DNA of 64,000 nt from Bacteroidota bacterium (GTDB lineage: Bacteria > Bacteroidota > Bacteroidia > B-17B0 > Aurantibacillaceae): the NCBI GenBank assembly GCA_016702705.1, contig JADJDM010000006.1, positions 310,001 to 374,000 on the forward strand, written 5' to 3'. The translations under genes and the position numbers were made by a program. This document shows, piece by piece, positions 1-10,462 of this stretch. The notes below the pieces were generated by a model that worked only from the letters and a program-made list of their open reading frames with translations, did not search any database and had not been told where the DNA came from. Within the stretch, counting starts at the first letter, position 1. Every line of letters starts with the position of its first letter.

Positions 1-926
1 GCGGGAACACAAGCGCCAGGTGTAGCAGTAAGCGCTGTCATATTACACAATATGTTACAGTTTGTTGTTCCATCTGTACCCGTTGCATTTCCAGCTATTG
101 CAGAAATATTAGTTGGTGTGTTAGCGTAGTTCGTAATTAACATCATGTACCATTGACCAGCAACCGCGTTAGGAATATCAACCTGTTCGGTCGCGGCTGG
201 ATCATAACTACAATCAAGAGGAGTGTTTGTTGTACCCGCGCACATTGCGGCTTGCGTTGCAAATGGCCCCCAAATAGCGAAATCAATATCATGAGCAGCA
301 CTGTTACTAAGGTTAATCATAATATTACCATTTGTAGCAATATTTAAGTAGAACCAACCTGGGCTAGGTTGAGTTGATAAACAACCATAATTTGGTCCAC
401 CTTCAGAAGTAGTACCCACAGCAGCAGGATAAGTTGCTCCAGTACTTGTACAAAAAGGCTGTGCCGCAGCACAGGTTCCTGGCGGTGGCGGTGGTGGTGG
501 CGGAATAGTTGCTGCACATGAAATTGCAGCTGTCCAACCTGCTCCGTTTGTAGTTATAAAACCAAGTGTTGGCGCATTTGAAGTGAATACAAATGTTAAA
601 CATCCTCCAAGCGTAGAAGAAACTTGACCTGGTGAAGTAGCAAAATCTCCAATTAATGCCGAAGCTGTTGATGGACCATTATATATAAACAAATGATCAC
701 CTGTGCCAAAATCAAATTGCGTAAAAGTAAAAGTTATGTATTGCCCCGCTGGTGCACAAAAAGAAGCTGTATAATTTTGACTTGAGCCATAATTTCCTCC
801 TGAACCACCCGAATCATAAAAGTTTTGTCCACAGCCATTGGTTACTGTGCCCAAATTGCCCATGTTAATTTGGCTTATTGAATTAAGCGATATAACTAAT
901 GAGATTACAAACAAATAATATTTCAT
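1..926 (-). CDS. Secreted CUB-domain-like protein, C-terminus beyond window
   Basis: The reading frame stays open from the ATG at 926 to base 1, giving 308 residues with no stop, so the gene continues to the left of the window. Residues 1-19 form a signal peptide (MKYYLFVISLVISLNSISQ). Residues about 30-120 resemble a CUB domain, with NGCGQNFYDSGGSGGNYG, CAPAGQYITFTF, a GDHLFIYNGPST block and a WTAAISC end. A proline run (about 150-156) leads into a second domain with CAAAQPFCTSTGATYPA and IDFAIWGPF, a pattern common in Bacteroidota surface proteins of the T9SS cargo type. The sorting domain itself would lie outside the window. It starts 21 bp after the stop of the gene at 948-1397 and is probably cotranscribed with it. 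The family-level reading is good, but the substrate or role is unknown. Confidence 0.75.
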   Translation of the reverse strand, partial: MKYYLFVISLVISLNSISQINMGNLGTVTNGCGQNFYDSGGSGGNYGSSQNYTASFCAPAGQYITFTFTQFDFGTGDHLFIYNGPSTASALIGDFATSPGQVSSTLGGCLTFVFTSNAPTLGFITTNGAGWTAAISCAATIPPPPPPPPGTCAAAQPFCTSTGATYPAAVGTTSEGGPNYGCLSTQPSPGWFYLNIATNGNIMINLSNSAAHDIDFAIWGPFATQAAMCAGTTNTPLDCSYDPAATEQVDIPNAVAGQWYMMLITNYANTPTNISAIAGNATGTDGTTNCNILCNMTALTATPGACVP

Positions 927-947
927 GTTAATTTTCATTTACAATTA

Positions 948-1397
948 TTAATTAGAGGTTTGCGAAGGAACTATAACAATTACGTAATCTGTATTATCAA
1001 CCCGATAATTCATTTGTGCGGGACTATAAAAATTAAAAAAATATTTTAATGGATTAAAACTTGAGATATTGAAGTTATTGAAATCATTTACCAACGCTGA
1101 ATTATACTTATTGCGAACTTGCACAGTTGACAAATTAACATACGAATCAAGCAGAGAAGCATTTGTTTTAACAATGAAAACTCTAGCTAAATATCCATTA
1201 TAAACATTCAAATCAGCTTGGCCAACTGGTGCTCCTATTTCTGAGGTAAGCGTATTTAAATCCCAACTTTGCTTTTCAATTGTATAGTAGTTCCCTGGTA
1301 GGAACGGATACTTTTTGGTTTCTGTAACTTGCGCAGAAACACTATAATTTAAAGCTAAAACAATGAATGAAATTAAGCTAAGTAGTTTTATTCTCAT
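948..1397 (-). CDS. Small secreted protein of unknown function
   Basis: The 149-residue product has a clear N-terminal signal peptide (MRIKLLSLISFIVLALNYSVSAQ), so export is likely. The mature part is about 125 residues, with no cysteines and no motif I recognise. It contains KKYPFLPGNYYTIEKQSWD near its start and ends in a hydrophobic DYVIVIVPSQTSN stretch. There is no T9SS sorting domain, so it is probably periplasmic or a partner of the neighbouring secreted proteins. It lies 21 bp upstream of the CUB-like gene on the same strand, which suggests an operon. No function is proposed. Confidence 0.6.
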   Translation of the reverse strand: MRIKLLSLISFIVLALNYSVSAQVTETKKYPFLPGNYYTIEKQSWDLNTLTSEIGAPVGQADLNVYNGYLARVFIVKTNASLLDSYVNLSTVQVRNKYNSALVNDFNNFNISSFNPLKYFFNFYSPAQMNYRVDNTDYVIVIVPSQTSN

Positions 1398-1470
1398 TTG
1401 AAATATTTATTAAATATATAATCTTTCTATTCTCTTGTTACAAATTTCAATAAATAAGAACAAAAAATCA

Positions 1471-1487
1471 AGGGGGCTGCCCCCCTA
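1471..1487. repeat. GC-rich palindrome, copy 1
   Basis: AGGGGGCTGCCCCCCTA is an almost perfect palindrome of six-base arms around CTG. It is one of three related intergenic copies (1471, 1775, 7298) with consensus CAAGRGGGCTRCCCCYCTA. On the minus strand it is followed by TTGATTTTTTG, so it could work as a terminator, but its repetition suggests a repeated element. Confidence 0.6.
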
Positions 1488-1609
1488 TTCTTAATCAAGA
1501 AGCAAAAAGATTTTACAATTTAGTAGTCGACAAAAACACTGATCGTGAGATGCGATCAAGATAAAAATGAGTTTAACTGCAATTTTCAGCTTACGCTAAA
1601 AGCATTCTA

Positions 1610-1717
1610 TTAAAACCAAACTCCAATAGAAATTTTACTAACTGGTTTAGAAAATGACACTTTAGATAAAAAGTACCAAACAATAAATATCAATTCCAAA
1701 ACGATTACATTTTTCAT
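1610..1717 (-). CDS. Possible 35-residue hydrophobic peptide
   Basis: An ATG at 1717 opens 35 codons ending at a TAA (1610-1612). The product begins MKNVIVLELIFIVWYFLS, a hydrophobic segment like a signal peptide or single membrane helix, and ends ISIGVWF. The sequence just before the ATG resembles that before the gene at 926 (TTAACATGAAA). It could be a small membrane peptide or the remnant of a secreted-protein gene. The evidence is weak. Confidence 0.2.
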   Translation of the reverse strand: MKNVIVLELIFIVWYFLSKVSFSKPVSKISIGVWF

Positions 1718-1774
1718 GTTAACTATTATTTTAATTAATTAAAGTACAATTTTAGAAAGATTAGACTCGTTAAA

Positions 1775-1793
1775 CAAGGGGGCTACCCCTCTA
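1775..1793. repeat. GC-rich palindrome, copy 2
   Basis: CAAGGGGGCTACCCCTCTA lies 32 bp beyond the minus-strand stop at 1825. It is the second copy of the palindrome seen at 1471 and 7298. It may terminate the large adhesin gene. Confidence 0.6.
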
Positions 1794-1824
1794 AATCTAT
1801 CAAAGTATCAATATTAGCAGTTGT

Positions 1825-4800
1825 CTAATTAGCCAATAAAAAATAACCTGCCTTATTTACTTTTGCATCTTGAACATCAGTATAATCAACAATAAAATAA
1901 TAAGTACCCTCAGATGCATTTTCACCGTTCGACAACTTACCATCCCAGCCTCCATTTAATGTGTTCCAAGAGTATAGTTTTTGTCCCCAACGGTTAAATA
2001 TTTGCACTTCGATTGTTTTTACACCCTTTAAATCAAGTGTAAACACTTCATTTATATTATCACCATTAGGAGTAAAAACATTTGGTATGGTAACTTTAAT
2101 TTCAGATTCAACAACAATTGCGACTTGAGATGTATCTAAACACCCATACTGATCTTCAACAACAACCGTTGCAATGTAATTCCCGAAAGTCAATTCATTT
2201 AAGGTATGTGTACCCACCTGAGTTGTTGTAAGCTGAACTGAATTTAAAAACCAATTGTAGTTTATAACTGATCCACTTGTTGTTGCAACTAAATCCACAT
2301 TCAAAGGGTCAATTCCATTTAAAGGTGTACCTGTAAGATTTACGGCTACTCCACCCACACTTGGTAAAAGAATAGCGACTGATGTATCTGCACAACCATT
2401 AGCATCCTCAACAATCATTTGATAATTTCCTGCTGAAACATTACTGAGTACACTAGAATTACCAACACTTATGCCAGTTGCAACATTAATCCAGCTATAA
2501 GCATATGGCTGTGTACCTCCTGTAGCTAAAACATTGTTTATACTTCCATTTATACCACCACATTTTACTGTATCTAATGAAAGTCCACTAACATCTATAT
2601 TGGGAGATGGATTAACAATAACCGAAACAGTGCCTATAGCAGAAGAGCAAGAATTCACATCTGTTATAAATGCACTATATACACCTGAATTTGAAACAAT
2701 AATTGTTGATGTAGTTTCACCGTTAGGTTGCCAAGTAATACCCACAGATGGGTTGGCAGACAAGGTAATAGATTGTCCAGTGCAAACAGATGTACCTGAA
2801 CCTATAGTTGTAATAATAGGCACAGCAGGAAGAGTATTAACTACAACAGAAGCAGTTGCTGTATTGGAACACCCATTAATATCTGTCCCAGTTACAGTAT
2901 ATGTAGTTGAAGAAGTAGGAACAAATGATACATTATCTACAACTCCACCCGACCAAACATAATTTCCTCCAGCACCTAATCCACTCGCTGATAAAACAAT
3001 ACTTCCTCCTTCACACACTGTTGGATTATTAATTGTTGCAACAACTATTGGAAGATTATTTACATTAATAGATACCAATGAAGTATCCGAACATCCATTT
3101 AAATCTAATCCCGTAACAGTATAGGTTTGAGAAGATGAGGCTGCAAAAGAAATTCCATCCGTTACTCCACCTGTCCAAGTATAAGTATTTGCTCCACTTC
3201 CATTAAGTTGAATTATATCTCCTGAACATATGTTTGCAGCGCTCGCAACTGCAGTTACAGTTGGCAAAGAATTAACAACAACAGTTACTGGCGCTGAAAC
3301 TGAAGCGCATCCACTAGACCCAGTAACAGTTACACTATATGTTCCTGCTGCATTAACAACTATTGATTGACTTGTTGCTCCATTACTCCAAACATTATCT
3401 AACACACTACTTGAATTTAAAACAATACTATCTCCATCACAAAAACTAGTTGAACCACTTGCTGTTATTGTTGGTTGTGTTGGCATATTATTAGGCAAAA
3501 CATTTATTGTACCCAAAACACTGCAACCGTTTGTTGGATCACTCACAAGTAATGTATATATACCTGCAACAGAAACCATTCCGCTTGATGCATTAGAAGG
3601 ACTTACGGTGCCTGGTCCTGACCAAGAATAATTAACACCAGAGGTTGGTGAATTGCCTGAAACAATCGCAGATGCAGAAATACAATCTAAAGTTTGATCA
3701 ACATCCATTGTTAAAATTGGAAGAACACTATTATCTAAAACTTCAATAGTACCAGTAGAGGAGCAACCATTGTTTGGATCAGTAACCAACAACGTGTAAG
3801 TTCCTGCAACAGATACCATTCCACTCGTAGAATTATTTGGAGTAATAAGGCCAGGACCTGACCATAAATAATCAACTCCACTGACACTAGAATTTCCATC
3901 AATACTAACTGAAGTAGTATTACAATTTATTGTTTGATTTAAACCCATTGTGATTGCAGGTGCTGAACTATTATTCGTAACATCGATAGTTCCATTTACG
4001 GAACAACCGTTTGAAGGATCAGTTATAGTTAATGTATAAATCCCTGCTATTGTAACACTGCCTGATGGTGCATTTGAAGGATTAACTGCTCCAGGGCCAG
4101 ACCATGAGTAATCTACTCCGCTTGTAATAGAACTCCCAGAAATGGTAGCAGAGGAAGAGCTACAATTTATAACTTGATTAGACGACATTGTCATGTCTGG
4201 AACAGAAGTATTTTCTGTAACTATAACACTGCTCGTATTTGAGCAACCATTCATTGGATCTGTCACTGTTAATGTGTAAGTGCCAGCAACACTAACGTTT
4301 CCGTTAGCTTGATTATTCGGATTTACTGTACCTGTTCCTACCCAAGAATAATCTGCACCTGTTGTCGTTGAACTTCCAGATAATGTAACAGTAGTTGAAG
4401 TACATGTTATTGTTTGTGTACTTCCAGCACTAACATTTGGTATTGTTGTATTAGAAAAAACTTCAACAGTGTTTGAAGATGAACAACCATTTGATGGATC
4501 TGTAACTACTAGTGTATAAGTACCAGCTGAAGAAACGCTTCCACTCGCTTGATTATTAGGACTAACAAGGCTAGGTCCTGTCCATAAATAATTTACACCA
4601 CTAGTTAAGGAAGAACCACTAATTGTTACTGTTGTTGTATTACAATTAATTGTTTGATTTGAACCAATAGAAAGATTTGGTGCGGTTGAATTTTGATTTA
4701 CTAAAACAGTTCCCGATGAAGAACACCCATTTGCTGGATTGGTAATTGTTAATGTATATGTACCAGCATTTGTAACATCTCCACTTGAGGTATTACTAGG

Positions 4801-7241
4801 ACTTATTGATCCTGGGCCCGTCCAAGAATAATTAACTCCAATTGTTATTGAAGAACCAGTAATTGTAGCTAATGAAGAAGTACAATCAATAGTTTGATTG
4901 CTTCCCATAGTAACATCTGGCAGAGTAATGTTTGAAGCAACTACAAGCGTGTTGTTATTTGAACAACCAGTTAAAGGATCTGTAATTGTTAATGTGTAGG
5001 TACCCGCTGTAGAAACATTTCCTACTGCTTGGTTACTTGGTGTAATAGTTCCAGGACCTACCCAAGCATAATTAACACCGCTGGTTGTTGAAGAACCACT
5101 AATTATTGCAGTAGTATTAGTACACGTAATCGTTTGATTTGCGCCCATTGATATTGTTGGCGTAGTTAAAATAGCAGCATTACTAAATGAAGATGTAGCT
5201 AATGAATTACATGAACCATTATTTGCAGTTAGTGTATAATTAGTACCAGTTACCATACCACTAATAACACCACTAGCACCAACGCTTGGACCAGGAGGTG
5301 TAAAGTTATAAGTATAACTAGCATTGTAATTAGAAACAGCACTACTACCTGATGCAATACAAGTTGGAGACGTAGATGTTATTGTAGGCAATACAGGAGA
5401 AGGTAAAATCGCACTTATACTAAAATCAACTGAAGATGAAGAAGAGCAAGAACCATTATTACCTGAAACTTGATAAGAAGTTCCTACAACCATACCACTA
5501 ATAATTCCTCCCGCACCTACCGTTGGGCCAGGAGGTGTAAAGTTGTAGGTTAAAGAAGCGTTATAATTTGAAACAGTGCTAATACCAGATGCAATACAAG
5601 TTGGAGCTGCAGAACTAAGGGTAGGAATAGAAGGCGTAGTTAAAATAGCAGCATTACTAAATGAAGATGTAGCTAATGAATTACATGAACCATTATTTGC
5701 AGTAAGTGTATAATTAGTACCAGTTACCATACCACTAATAACACCACCAGCACCAACGCTTGGACCAGGAGGTGTAAAGTTATAAGTATACCCAGCATTG
5801 TAATTAGAAACAGCACTACTACCTGATGCAATACAAGTTGGAGACGTAGATGTTATTGTAGGCAATACAGGAGAAGGTAAAATCGCACTTATACTAAAAT
5901 CAACTGAAGATGAAGAAGAGCAAGAACCATTATTACCTGAAACTTGATAAGAAGTTCCTACCGCCATACCACTAATAATTCCTCCCGCACCTACAGTTGG
6001 GCCAGGAGGTGTAAAGTTATATATTAAAGAAGCGTTATAATTTGAAACAGTGCTAATGCCAGATGCAATACAAGTTGGAACTGTAGAGCTAAGGGTAGGA
6101 ATAGAAGGCGTAGTTAAAATAGCAGCATTACTAAATGAAGATGTAGCTAATGAATTACATGAACCATTATTTGTAGTTAGTGTATAATTAGTACCAATTA
6201 CCATCCCAGTAATAACCCCACCAGCACCAACGCTTGGCCCAGGAGGTGTAAAGTTATAAGTATAACTAGCATTGTAATTAGAAACAGTACTACTACCTGA
6301 TGCAATACAAGTTGGAGATGTAGATGCTATTGTAGGAGTAGCGGGTGAGGCTGCTGTATATGTAATACGAATTTCACCTCTAGCACCTGCGCCTCCATTT
6401 GCTGTTACCCAAACATTAGCCCAATCATGATCATGAATTAATGCACCGCCACCACCAGCACCTATCGTTGTTCCACTATTGCCCGCTAATTGATCTCTGC
6501 AGCTAGATGTGCATAAACTTCCTTGCCTACCATTCCCACCTGTTCCGCCAAAACTTGCACCACTCGAACCACCATTTTGATTCCCCCAGCATGCAAGTGT
6601 AGTAGCATTGCCTCCATTACCTGCTGTTCCTGCGCCGCCGCCGCCGCCGCCGCTTTGATCATGGCAAGATCCGTCATGCTTTCCTGTTGCACCATTACCT
6701 CCACTATAAGTTGTAGTGCCACCCGAACCAGATCCTCCTGTACCAAACAATCCATTTGTGCCTAAATGTGAACCAGTATTATTATTTAAAATCATTGCTC
6801 CACCACCAAATCCTCCGCCATTTGCAATTAAAGTTGCTCCAACTAATACTGTAGCTGGACCTGAAAAGAACTTGTTCCGCCTACTGATCCATTTCCTGCT
6901 GCTGAGGAAGCGTTATTGCCTACACCGCCATTACCACCAGCACCTATAGTCAATGAATATACGTCTCCAGGAGTAACCGTATAAGTTCTACTAACGTAGC
7001 CGCCGCCACCACCGCCGCCACCTGCACTGCACGCCTCGCTATCAGTATTAAAACCAGTATTTACTCGAGAGGCAACACCGCCGCCGCCACCGCCACCGCC
7101 CCAAACCTGAACTGTAATTGATGTTACGCATGCAGGAACCGTAAAAGTTGTAGCCCCTGGGGTAGTAAATACATTTGTAGTTTGTGCTCGAAAAGCAGTA
7201 TTGAAAAACAATAAAAGAAAAATGACGTGAATAATTTTCAT
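1825..7241 (-). CDS. Large T9SS type B (CHU_C) repeat adhesin, one frameshift
   Basis: The start is the ATG at 7241, followed by a signal peptide (MKIIHVIFLLLFFNTAFRA). The first frame (6843-7241) and the second (1825-6795 and its upstream extension) join if one base is added to the A4 run at 6864-6867 (plus strand), giving a continuous 1805-residue protein. The order is: a glycine-rich region about 50-280 (GGGGGGGG runs, fold unknown); 158-residue near-identical tandem repeats (5165-6350); seven 80-residue Ig-like repeats ending in TYTL.VTDP..GCS (3481-5160); further Ig/PKD-like modules; and a C-terminal CHU_C domain (FTPNGDNINEVF, FNRWGQKLY, GTYYFIVDY). The last domain directs export through T9SS and attachment to the surface. 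It is probably an adhesin or matrix protein; no enzyme domain is seen. The repeat-rich sequence is also a risk for assembly. Confidence 0.8.
3481..5160 (-). repeat. Seven tandem 240-bp repeats in the adhesin gene
   Basis: The segment encoding a cysteine and the GCS...TDP turn recurs exactly every 240 bp (anchors near 3523, 3763, 4003, 4243, 4483, 4723 and 4963). Each unit codes for one 80-residue Ig-like module. The copies have diverged at the nucleotide level, unlike the 474-bp repeats next to them. Confidence 0.85.
5165..6350 (-). repeat. Near-identical 474-bp tandem repeats, about 2.5 copies
   Basis: The block starting GTTAAAATAGCAGCATTACT begins at 5165, 5639 and 6113, exactly 474 bp apart, with very few differences. 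Each unit encodes 158 residues made of two related halves (TFNFTPPGPSVGAGG-like and a serine-rich variant). Such recent duplication suggests that copy number can change by recombination. Confidence 0.85.
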
Positions 7242-7297
7242 ATAAAATTGGTTAGCTTTTTTACAATCACAATTTTAGACGAATTTGATTTGGCTAT

Positions 7298-7316
7298 CAA
7301 GAGGGCTACCCCTCTA
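7298..7316. repeat. GC-rich palindrome, copy 3
   Basis: CAAGAGGGCTACCCCTCTA lies 57 bp upstream of the adhesin start (7241) and 47-65 bp upstream of the putative promoter of the kinase gene at 7432. It is the third copy of the element at 1471 and 1775. Confidence 0.6.
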
Positions 7317-7362
7317 ATTCTATTTTTCCAAAATCGGTTTAAGTTCTTACTATTGAATTAGA

Positions 7363-7395
7363 TTTGTTTTTTATATTATTTTTTTGGTTACTTTG
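7363..7395 (+). promoter_or_regulatory. Putative promoter of the kinase operon
   Basis: TTTG (7363-7366), a 21-bp spacer and TTACTTTG (7388-7395) approximate the Bacteroidota -33/-7 pattern TTTG-N(19-21)-TAnnTTTG with one mismatch. The ATG follows 36 bp downstream. Confidence 0.5.
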
Positions 7396-7431
7396 TAAAA
7401 ACGATTTAGCTAAACTCGTTAAATCCAAGAA

Positions 7432-9417
7432 ATGAAGAAAATATTTTATACATCTATTATTTTTCTATTCACCACTATATTCGGATATAGTCAGTATTCG
7501 AATGAACTTAAAAATAAAATCCGAGAAGTAAAAGATGCATCTTATACCGACTCAACTAAACTCTTTTCATTAGGTGAAAAAACAATCCAATCCTCGATAG
7601 AACAAAATGAGAAAGGAGTTTCTGCTGAAATCAATATTTATTATGGCAACCATTTTTTTTACAAAAATAATTTCACAAAATCAATTGACTATTATAATAA
7701 AGCTGCTAGCATAGCGAAAAAGGAAGATGTGAAATCCCTTGAGCGACTCGCAAATATTCGCATTTCATTTGTAAAGTACGAAACAGGAAATACATTAATC
7801 GCAGAAGATGAACTACTAACTTTTTTAAAGGAAGCAAAGAACGAAAAAGATTATACCAATATGGTTGAATTATACAATCTAATTGGCATTATTCATGAAG
7901 AAAAAAGCGATAGAAAAGGTGCTCTAAAATATTATCTAGAAGGCCTATCTGTTTCCAACATTCAAAACTTAAGTTATTTCCCAGCTGTGTTCGCAAATAA
8001 CATTGCGCTTATTAAGTGGTCTTCAGGACAAAAAGAGGAAGCATTGAAAGACTTTGAGAAAGCGCTAATTGTTGCTGAAAAAGAAGGGAATTCGAGACTA
8101 AGCAGTCATATTCAACTTAATTTATGTATGATAAAAGTTGAAGGAAACAATCCTGAGCAAGCGCTTAAACTTTTTGAAAAAGTAATAAAATACGCCAAGG
8201 ATAACGACTTGCCCAAAGAGTTAGCAAGTAATTATCTTAATTTAAGCTCAGCATTCTCAAACTCCAATCGAACTATAGAAGCTATGCAGTATATTGATTC
8301 ATCGATTATTTTATTGAAGAGCGAAAACATATACGAATCCGAATTAACAAAAGCATACTTAACAAAAGCTGCTCTTCTTATTCGAACTAATCAATTAAAT
8401 GAAGCGACAAAAACACTTAACATAATTATTGACTTAACTAAGCAAACAAAAAACTTAGAAGACATTTATAACTATCATCTTTTAAAATATCAAATCTATG
8501 AAAAACAAAATAACTATAAAGATGCTTTAACTGAATACCTTACTTATTCTCAATTAAAAGATAGTCTTAATGAACAAGTAAACAGTAAAGTGATTCAAGA
8601 ATTACAACAAAGCTTTGATATACATCGAAAAGAAATTGAATTAGAAAGAGAGCGTTCAAAAACCATGTTATTAGAAGAAAGCAATGAAAACGAACGTTTA
8701 TTAAAATGGGCAGCAATAGCAACTGGTATAGTTAGTATTATTATTCTAATTCTAATACTAAACAACAGATATGTAAGAAAACTTCGCGAAAAACAACAAG
8801 CCTTTAGTAGTCAGTTAATTGAAAACATTGATGAAGAGCGAAAACGTATTTCATTTGATTTACATGATGACATTGGGCAATCGCTTTCAATTATTAAATC
8901 AAAAATTTCAAGGGCCAAAAATAAAGAGAATACTAATCTGGATGAAGTAGAAACCTCTCTAAGTAATGTGATTGAGCAAACAAGGGAAATTTCAAAAAAA
9001 TTATTCCCTTCAAATATTGAAAAAATAGGTTTTATTCGTTCTATTGCTTTAATGATGGAAACTATACAAAGTTCTTCCCAACTTGTTTGCAGTTTTGATA
9101 TTCCTGAAACAATTGAAACATTAAGCCTTGAACAAAAAACTCATTTATTTAGAATTGTTCAAGAGTGCACTAACAATACGATTAAGCACTCTGGCGCTAG
9201 TGGGTTAAAAATAGAAATAACAGAAAAAAATAAAGAATATCAACTCACTTACCAAGACAATGGAAAAGGAATTAAAACAAAAAAATCAGCAAGTGGCATT
9301 GGCTTAAGGTCATTAAGCGAAAGAGCAAAGCTTTTAAATGGAAATATTTTTATATTAGACGAAAAAAACGCCAAAGGATTTAAACTAATTATTAAATTTA
9401 AACCAACGAAAGCTTAA
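7432..9417 (+). CDS. TPR sensor histidine kinase, HisKA_3 (NarL-type) family
   Basis: This 661-residue protein has a signal peptide (1-20, ending IFGYSQ) and about 380 residues of TPR-like helical repeats as its presumed sensor part. One membrane helix follows at about 425-445 (WAAIATGIVSIIILILIL). The cytoplasmic transmitter starts with a HisKA_3 domain whose phospho-acceptor is His478 in FDLHDDIGQSLS. The HATPase_c domain follows, with N box ECTNNTIKHS, G1 box DNGKGI and G2 box GIGLRSLSERA. It should autophosphorylate and pass phosphate to the regulator encoded one base downstream. The TPR region faces the periplasm and may sense a protein or envelope signal, but the ligand is unknown. It is the first gene of a six-gene run. 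Confidence 0.88.
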   Translation: MKKIFYTSIIFLFTTIFGYSQYSNELKNKIREVKDASYTDSTKLFSLGEKTIQSSIEQNEKGVSAEINIYYGNHFFYKNNFTKSIDYYNKAASIAKKEDVKSLERLANIRISFVKYETGNTLIAEDELLTFLKEAKNEKDYTNMVELYNLIGIIHEEKSDRKGALKYYLEGLSVSNIQNLSYFPAVFANNIALIKWSSGQKEEALKDFEKALIVAEKEGNSRLSSHIQLNLCMIKVEGNNPEQALKLFEKVIKYAKDNDLPKELASNYLNLSSAFSNSNRTIEAMQYIDSSIILLKSENIYESELTKAYLTKAALLIRTNQLNEATKTLNIIIDLTKQTKNLEDIYNYHLLKYQIYEKQNNYKDALTEYLTYSQLKDSLNEQVNSKVIQELQQSFDIHRKEIELERERSKTMLLEESNENERLLKWAAIATGIVSIIILILILNNRYVRKLREKQQAFSSQLIENIDEERKRISFDLHDDIGQSLSIIKSKISRAKNKENTNLDEVETSLSNVIEQTREISKKLFPSNIEKIGFIRSIALMMETIQSSSQLVCSFDIPETIETLSLEQKTHLFRIVQECTNNTIKHSGASGLKIEITEKNKEYQLTYQDNGKGIKTKKSASGIGLRSLSERAKLLNGNIFILDEKNAKGFKLIIKFKPTKA

Positions 9418-9418
9418 A

Positions 9419-10081
9419 ATGGAATTACTGATTGCAGACGATCATCCGATTTTTAGAAAAGGTCTCAAAGAAATATTATTGAGTTATTTCGCTAATGCCA
9501 ATATATCTGAATGCAGTAATGGTAAAGAAGCGTTGGATTGTATTTTAAAAACTAAACCTCCAATTGCCATTTTAGATATTAATATGCCAGAAATGAACGG
9601 GCTAGAAGTTTCTGAGCAAGTACAAAAAACAAATAGCACAACAAAAATAATTATACTTACCATGTATCGAGATCAAGAAATGGTAAAAAAAGCTTTTAAG
9701 GTTGGTGCAATGGGCTATATTTTAAAAGACTATGCCGTAAATGAGATTTTAGAATGTATTGAAAAAGTAAAAACAGGCGGAAAATATATTGGTAACGAAT
9801 TACACAATCATTTATCTGAGCTAGGAAAAGAAGATCAAAAAAAATTCGAACTACACGAGCTTCTCAAAGCACTTAGTCAAGTTGAACTTAAAACATTAAA
9901 ACTAGTAAGTCAAAATAAAACAACTAAAGAAATTGCCGAGTTACTTTTCTTATCTGACAAAACAATTGAAAATTATCGATCCAAAATTTGTCAGAAACTA
10001 AATCTACCACCACGTAACAATAGTTTAGTACTATGGATAAGCGAAAATAAAGGTATGTTAAATAGTATCAGTGAATTTTAA
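9419..10081 (+). CDS. NarL/FixJ-type response regulator
   Basis: The 220-residue protein has a receiver domain at 1-120 with acidic pair Asp7-Asp8, phospho-acceptor Asp53 (ILDINMPEMNG), Thr in the IILTMYRD segment and Lys in YILKDY. A LuxR-type HTH follows at about 150-210 (LSQVELKTLKLVSQNKTTKE, KTIENYRSKICQKL). It is the expected partner of the HisKA_3 kinase, whose stop codon lies one base upstream. Phosphorylation should promote DNA binding. Because DUF1801 starts 6 bp downstream, it may control the operon it belongs to, though no operator is evident. Confidence 0.9.
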   Translation: MELLIADDHPIFRKGLKEILLSYFANANISECSNGKEALDCILKTKPPIAILDINMPEMNGLEVSEQVQKTNSTTKIIILTMYRDQEMVKKAFKVGAMGYILKDYAVNEILECIEKVKTGGKYIGNELHNHLSELGKEDQKKFELHELLKALSQVELKTLKLVSQNKTTKEIAELLFLSDKTIENYRSKICQKLNLPPRNNSLVLWISENKGMLNSISEF

Positions 10082-10087
10082 AACCGA

Positions 10088-10459
10088 ATGAAAACGAAAC
10101 CAAAAACTGTAGATGAATACATTGCAAGTTTCCCAAAAGAAACGCAAGTTATTTTAGAACAAGTTCGTGCTTGGATTGTAAAAGCTGCGCCAAAAGCGGA
10201 AGAAATAATTAGTTACGGAATGCCTGGCTACAAATTAAATGGCCCTTTAGTTTATTTTGCAGGTTACAAAGGTCATATTGGTTTTTACGCTACACCTAAC
10301 GGACATGAAGCATTCGAGAAAGAATTATCAAAATATAAAATGGGGAAAGGGTCTGTACAATTTCCTATTGATGAAAAGATGCCGCTGAGTTTAATAACAA
10401 AAATGGTGAAGTTTAGAGTGAAAGAGAATATGGAGAAAGTTAAATCCCAGAAAAAATAA
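10088..10459 (+). CDS. DUF1801 domain protein
   Basis: The 123-residue soluble protein matches the DUF1801 (YdhG/YdeI-like) pattern: TVDEYIASFPKE near the N-terminus, an AEEIISYGMPGYKLNGPLVY core, HIGFYATPNG, and a basic C-terminal helix containing FRVKENMEK. Members are small iron-chaperone- or DUF-type proteins of uncertain function. It sits 6 bp after the response regulator and 3 bp before the VOC gene. No catalytic role is proposed. Confidence 0.8.
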   Translation: MKTKPKTVDEYIASFPKETQVILEQVRAWIVKAAPKAEEIISYGMPGYKLNGPLVYFAGYKGHIGFYATPNGHEAFEKELSKYKMGKGSVQFPIDEKMPLSLITKMVKFRVKENMEKVKSQKK

Positions 10460-10462
10460 TCT

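Larger units (their letters stand above)
1398..1824. other. 427-bp intergenic stretch with two GC-rich palindromes
   Basis: This gap separates two minus-strand secreted-protein genes. It holds GC-rich palindromes at 1471-1487 and 1775-1793, which stand out in otherwise AT-rich DNA, and one possible 35-codon minus-strand ORF at 1610-1717. I see no tRNA and no other recognisable gene. The palindrome at 1775-1793 lies just past the stop of the gene ending at 1825 and may act as its terminator. Confidence 0.5.

Noticed and set aside
2534..2962. Plus-strand open frame of 142 codons inside the adhesin gene
   Set aside because: It mirrors the repeat-coding strand, has no independent domain, signal or promoter, and is a shadow of the real minus-strand gene.
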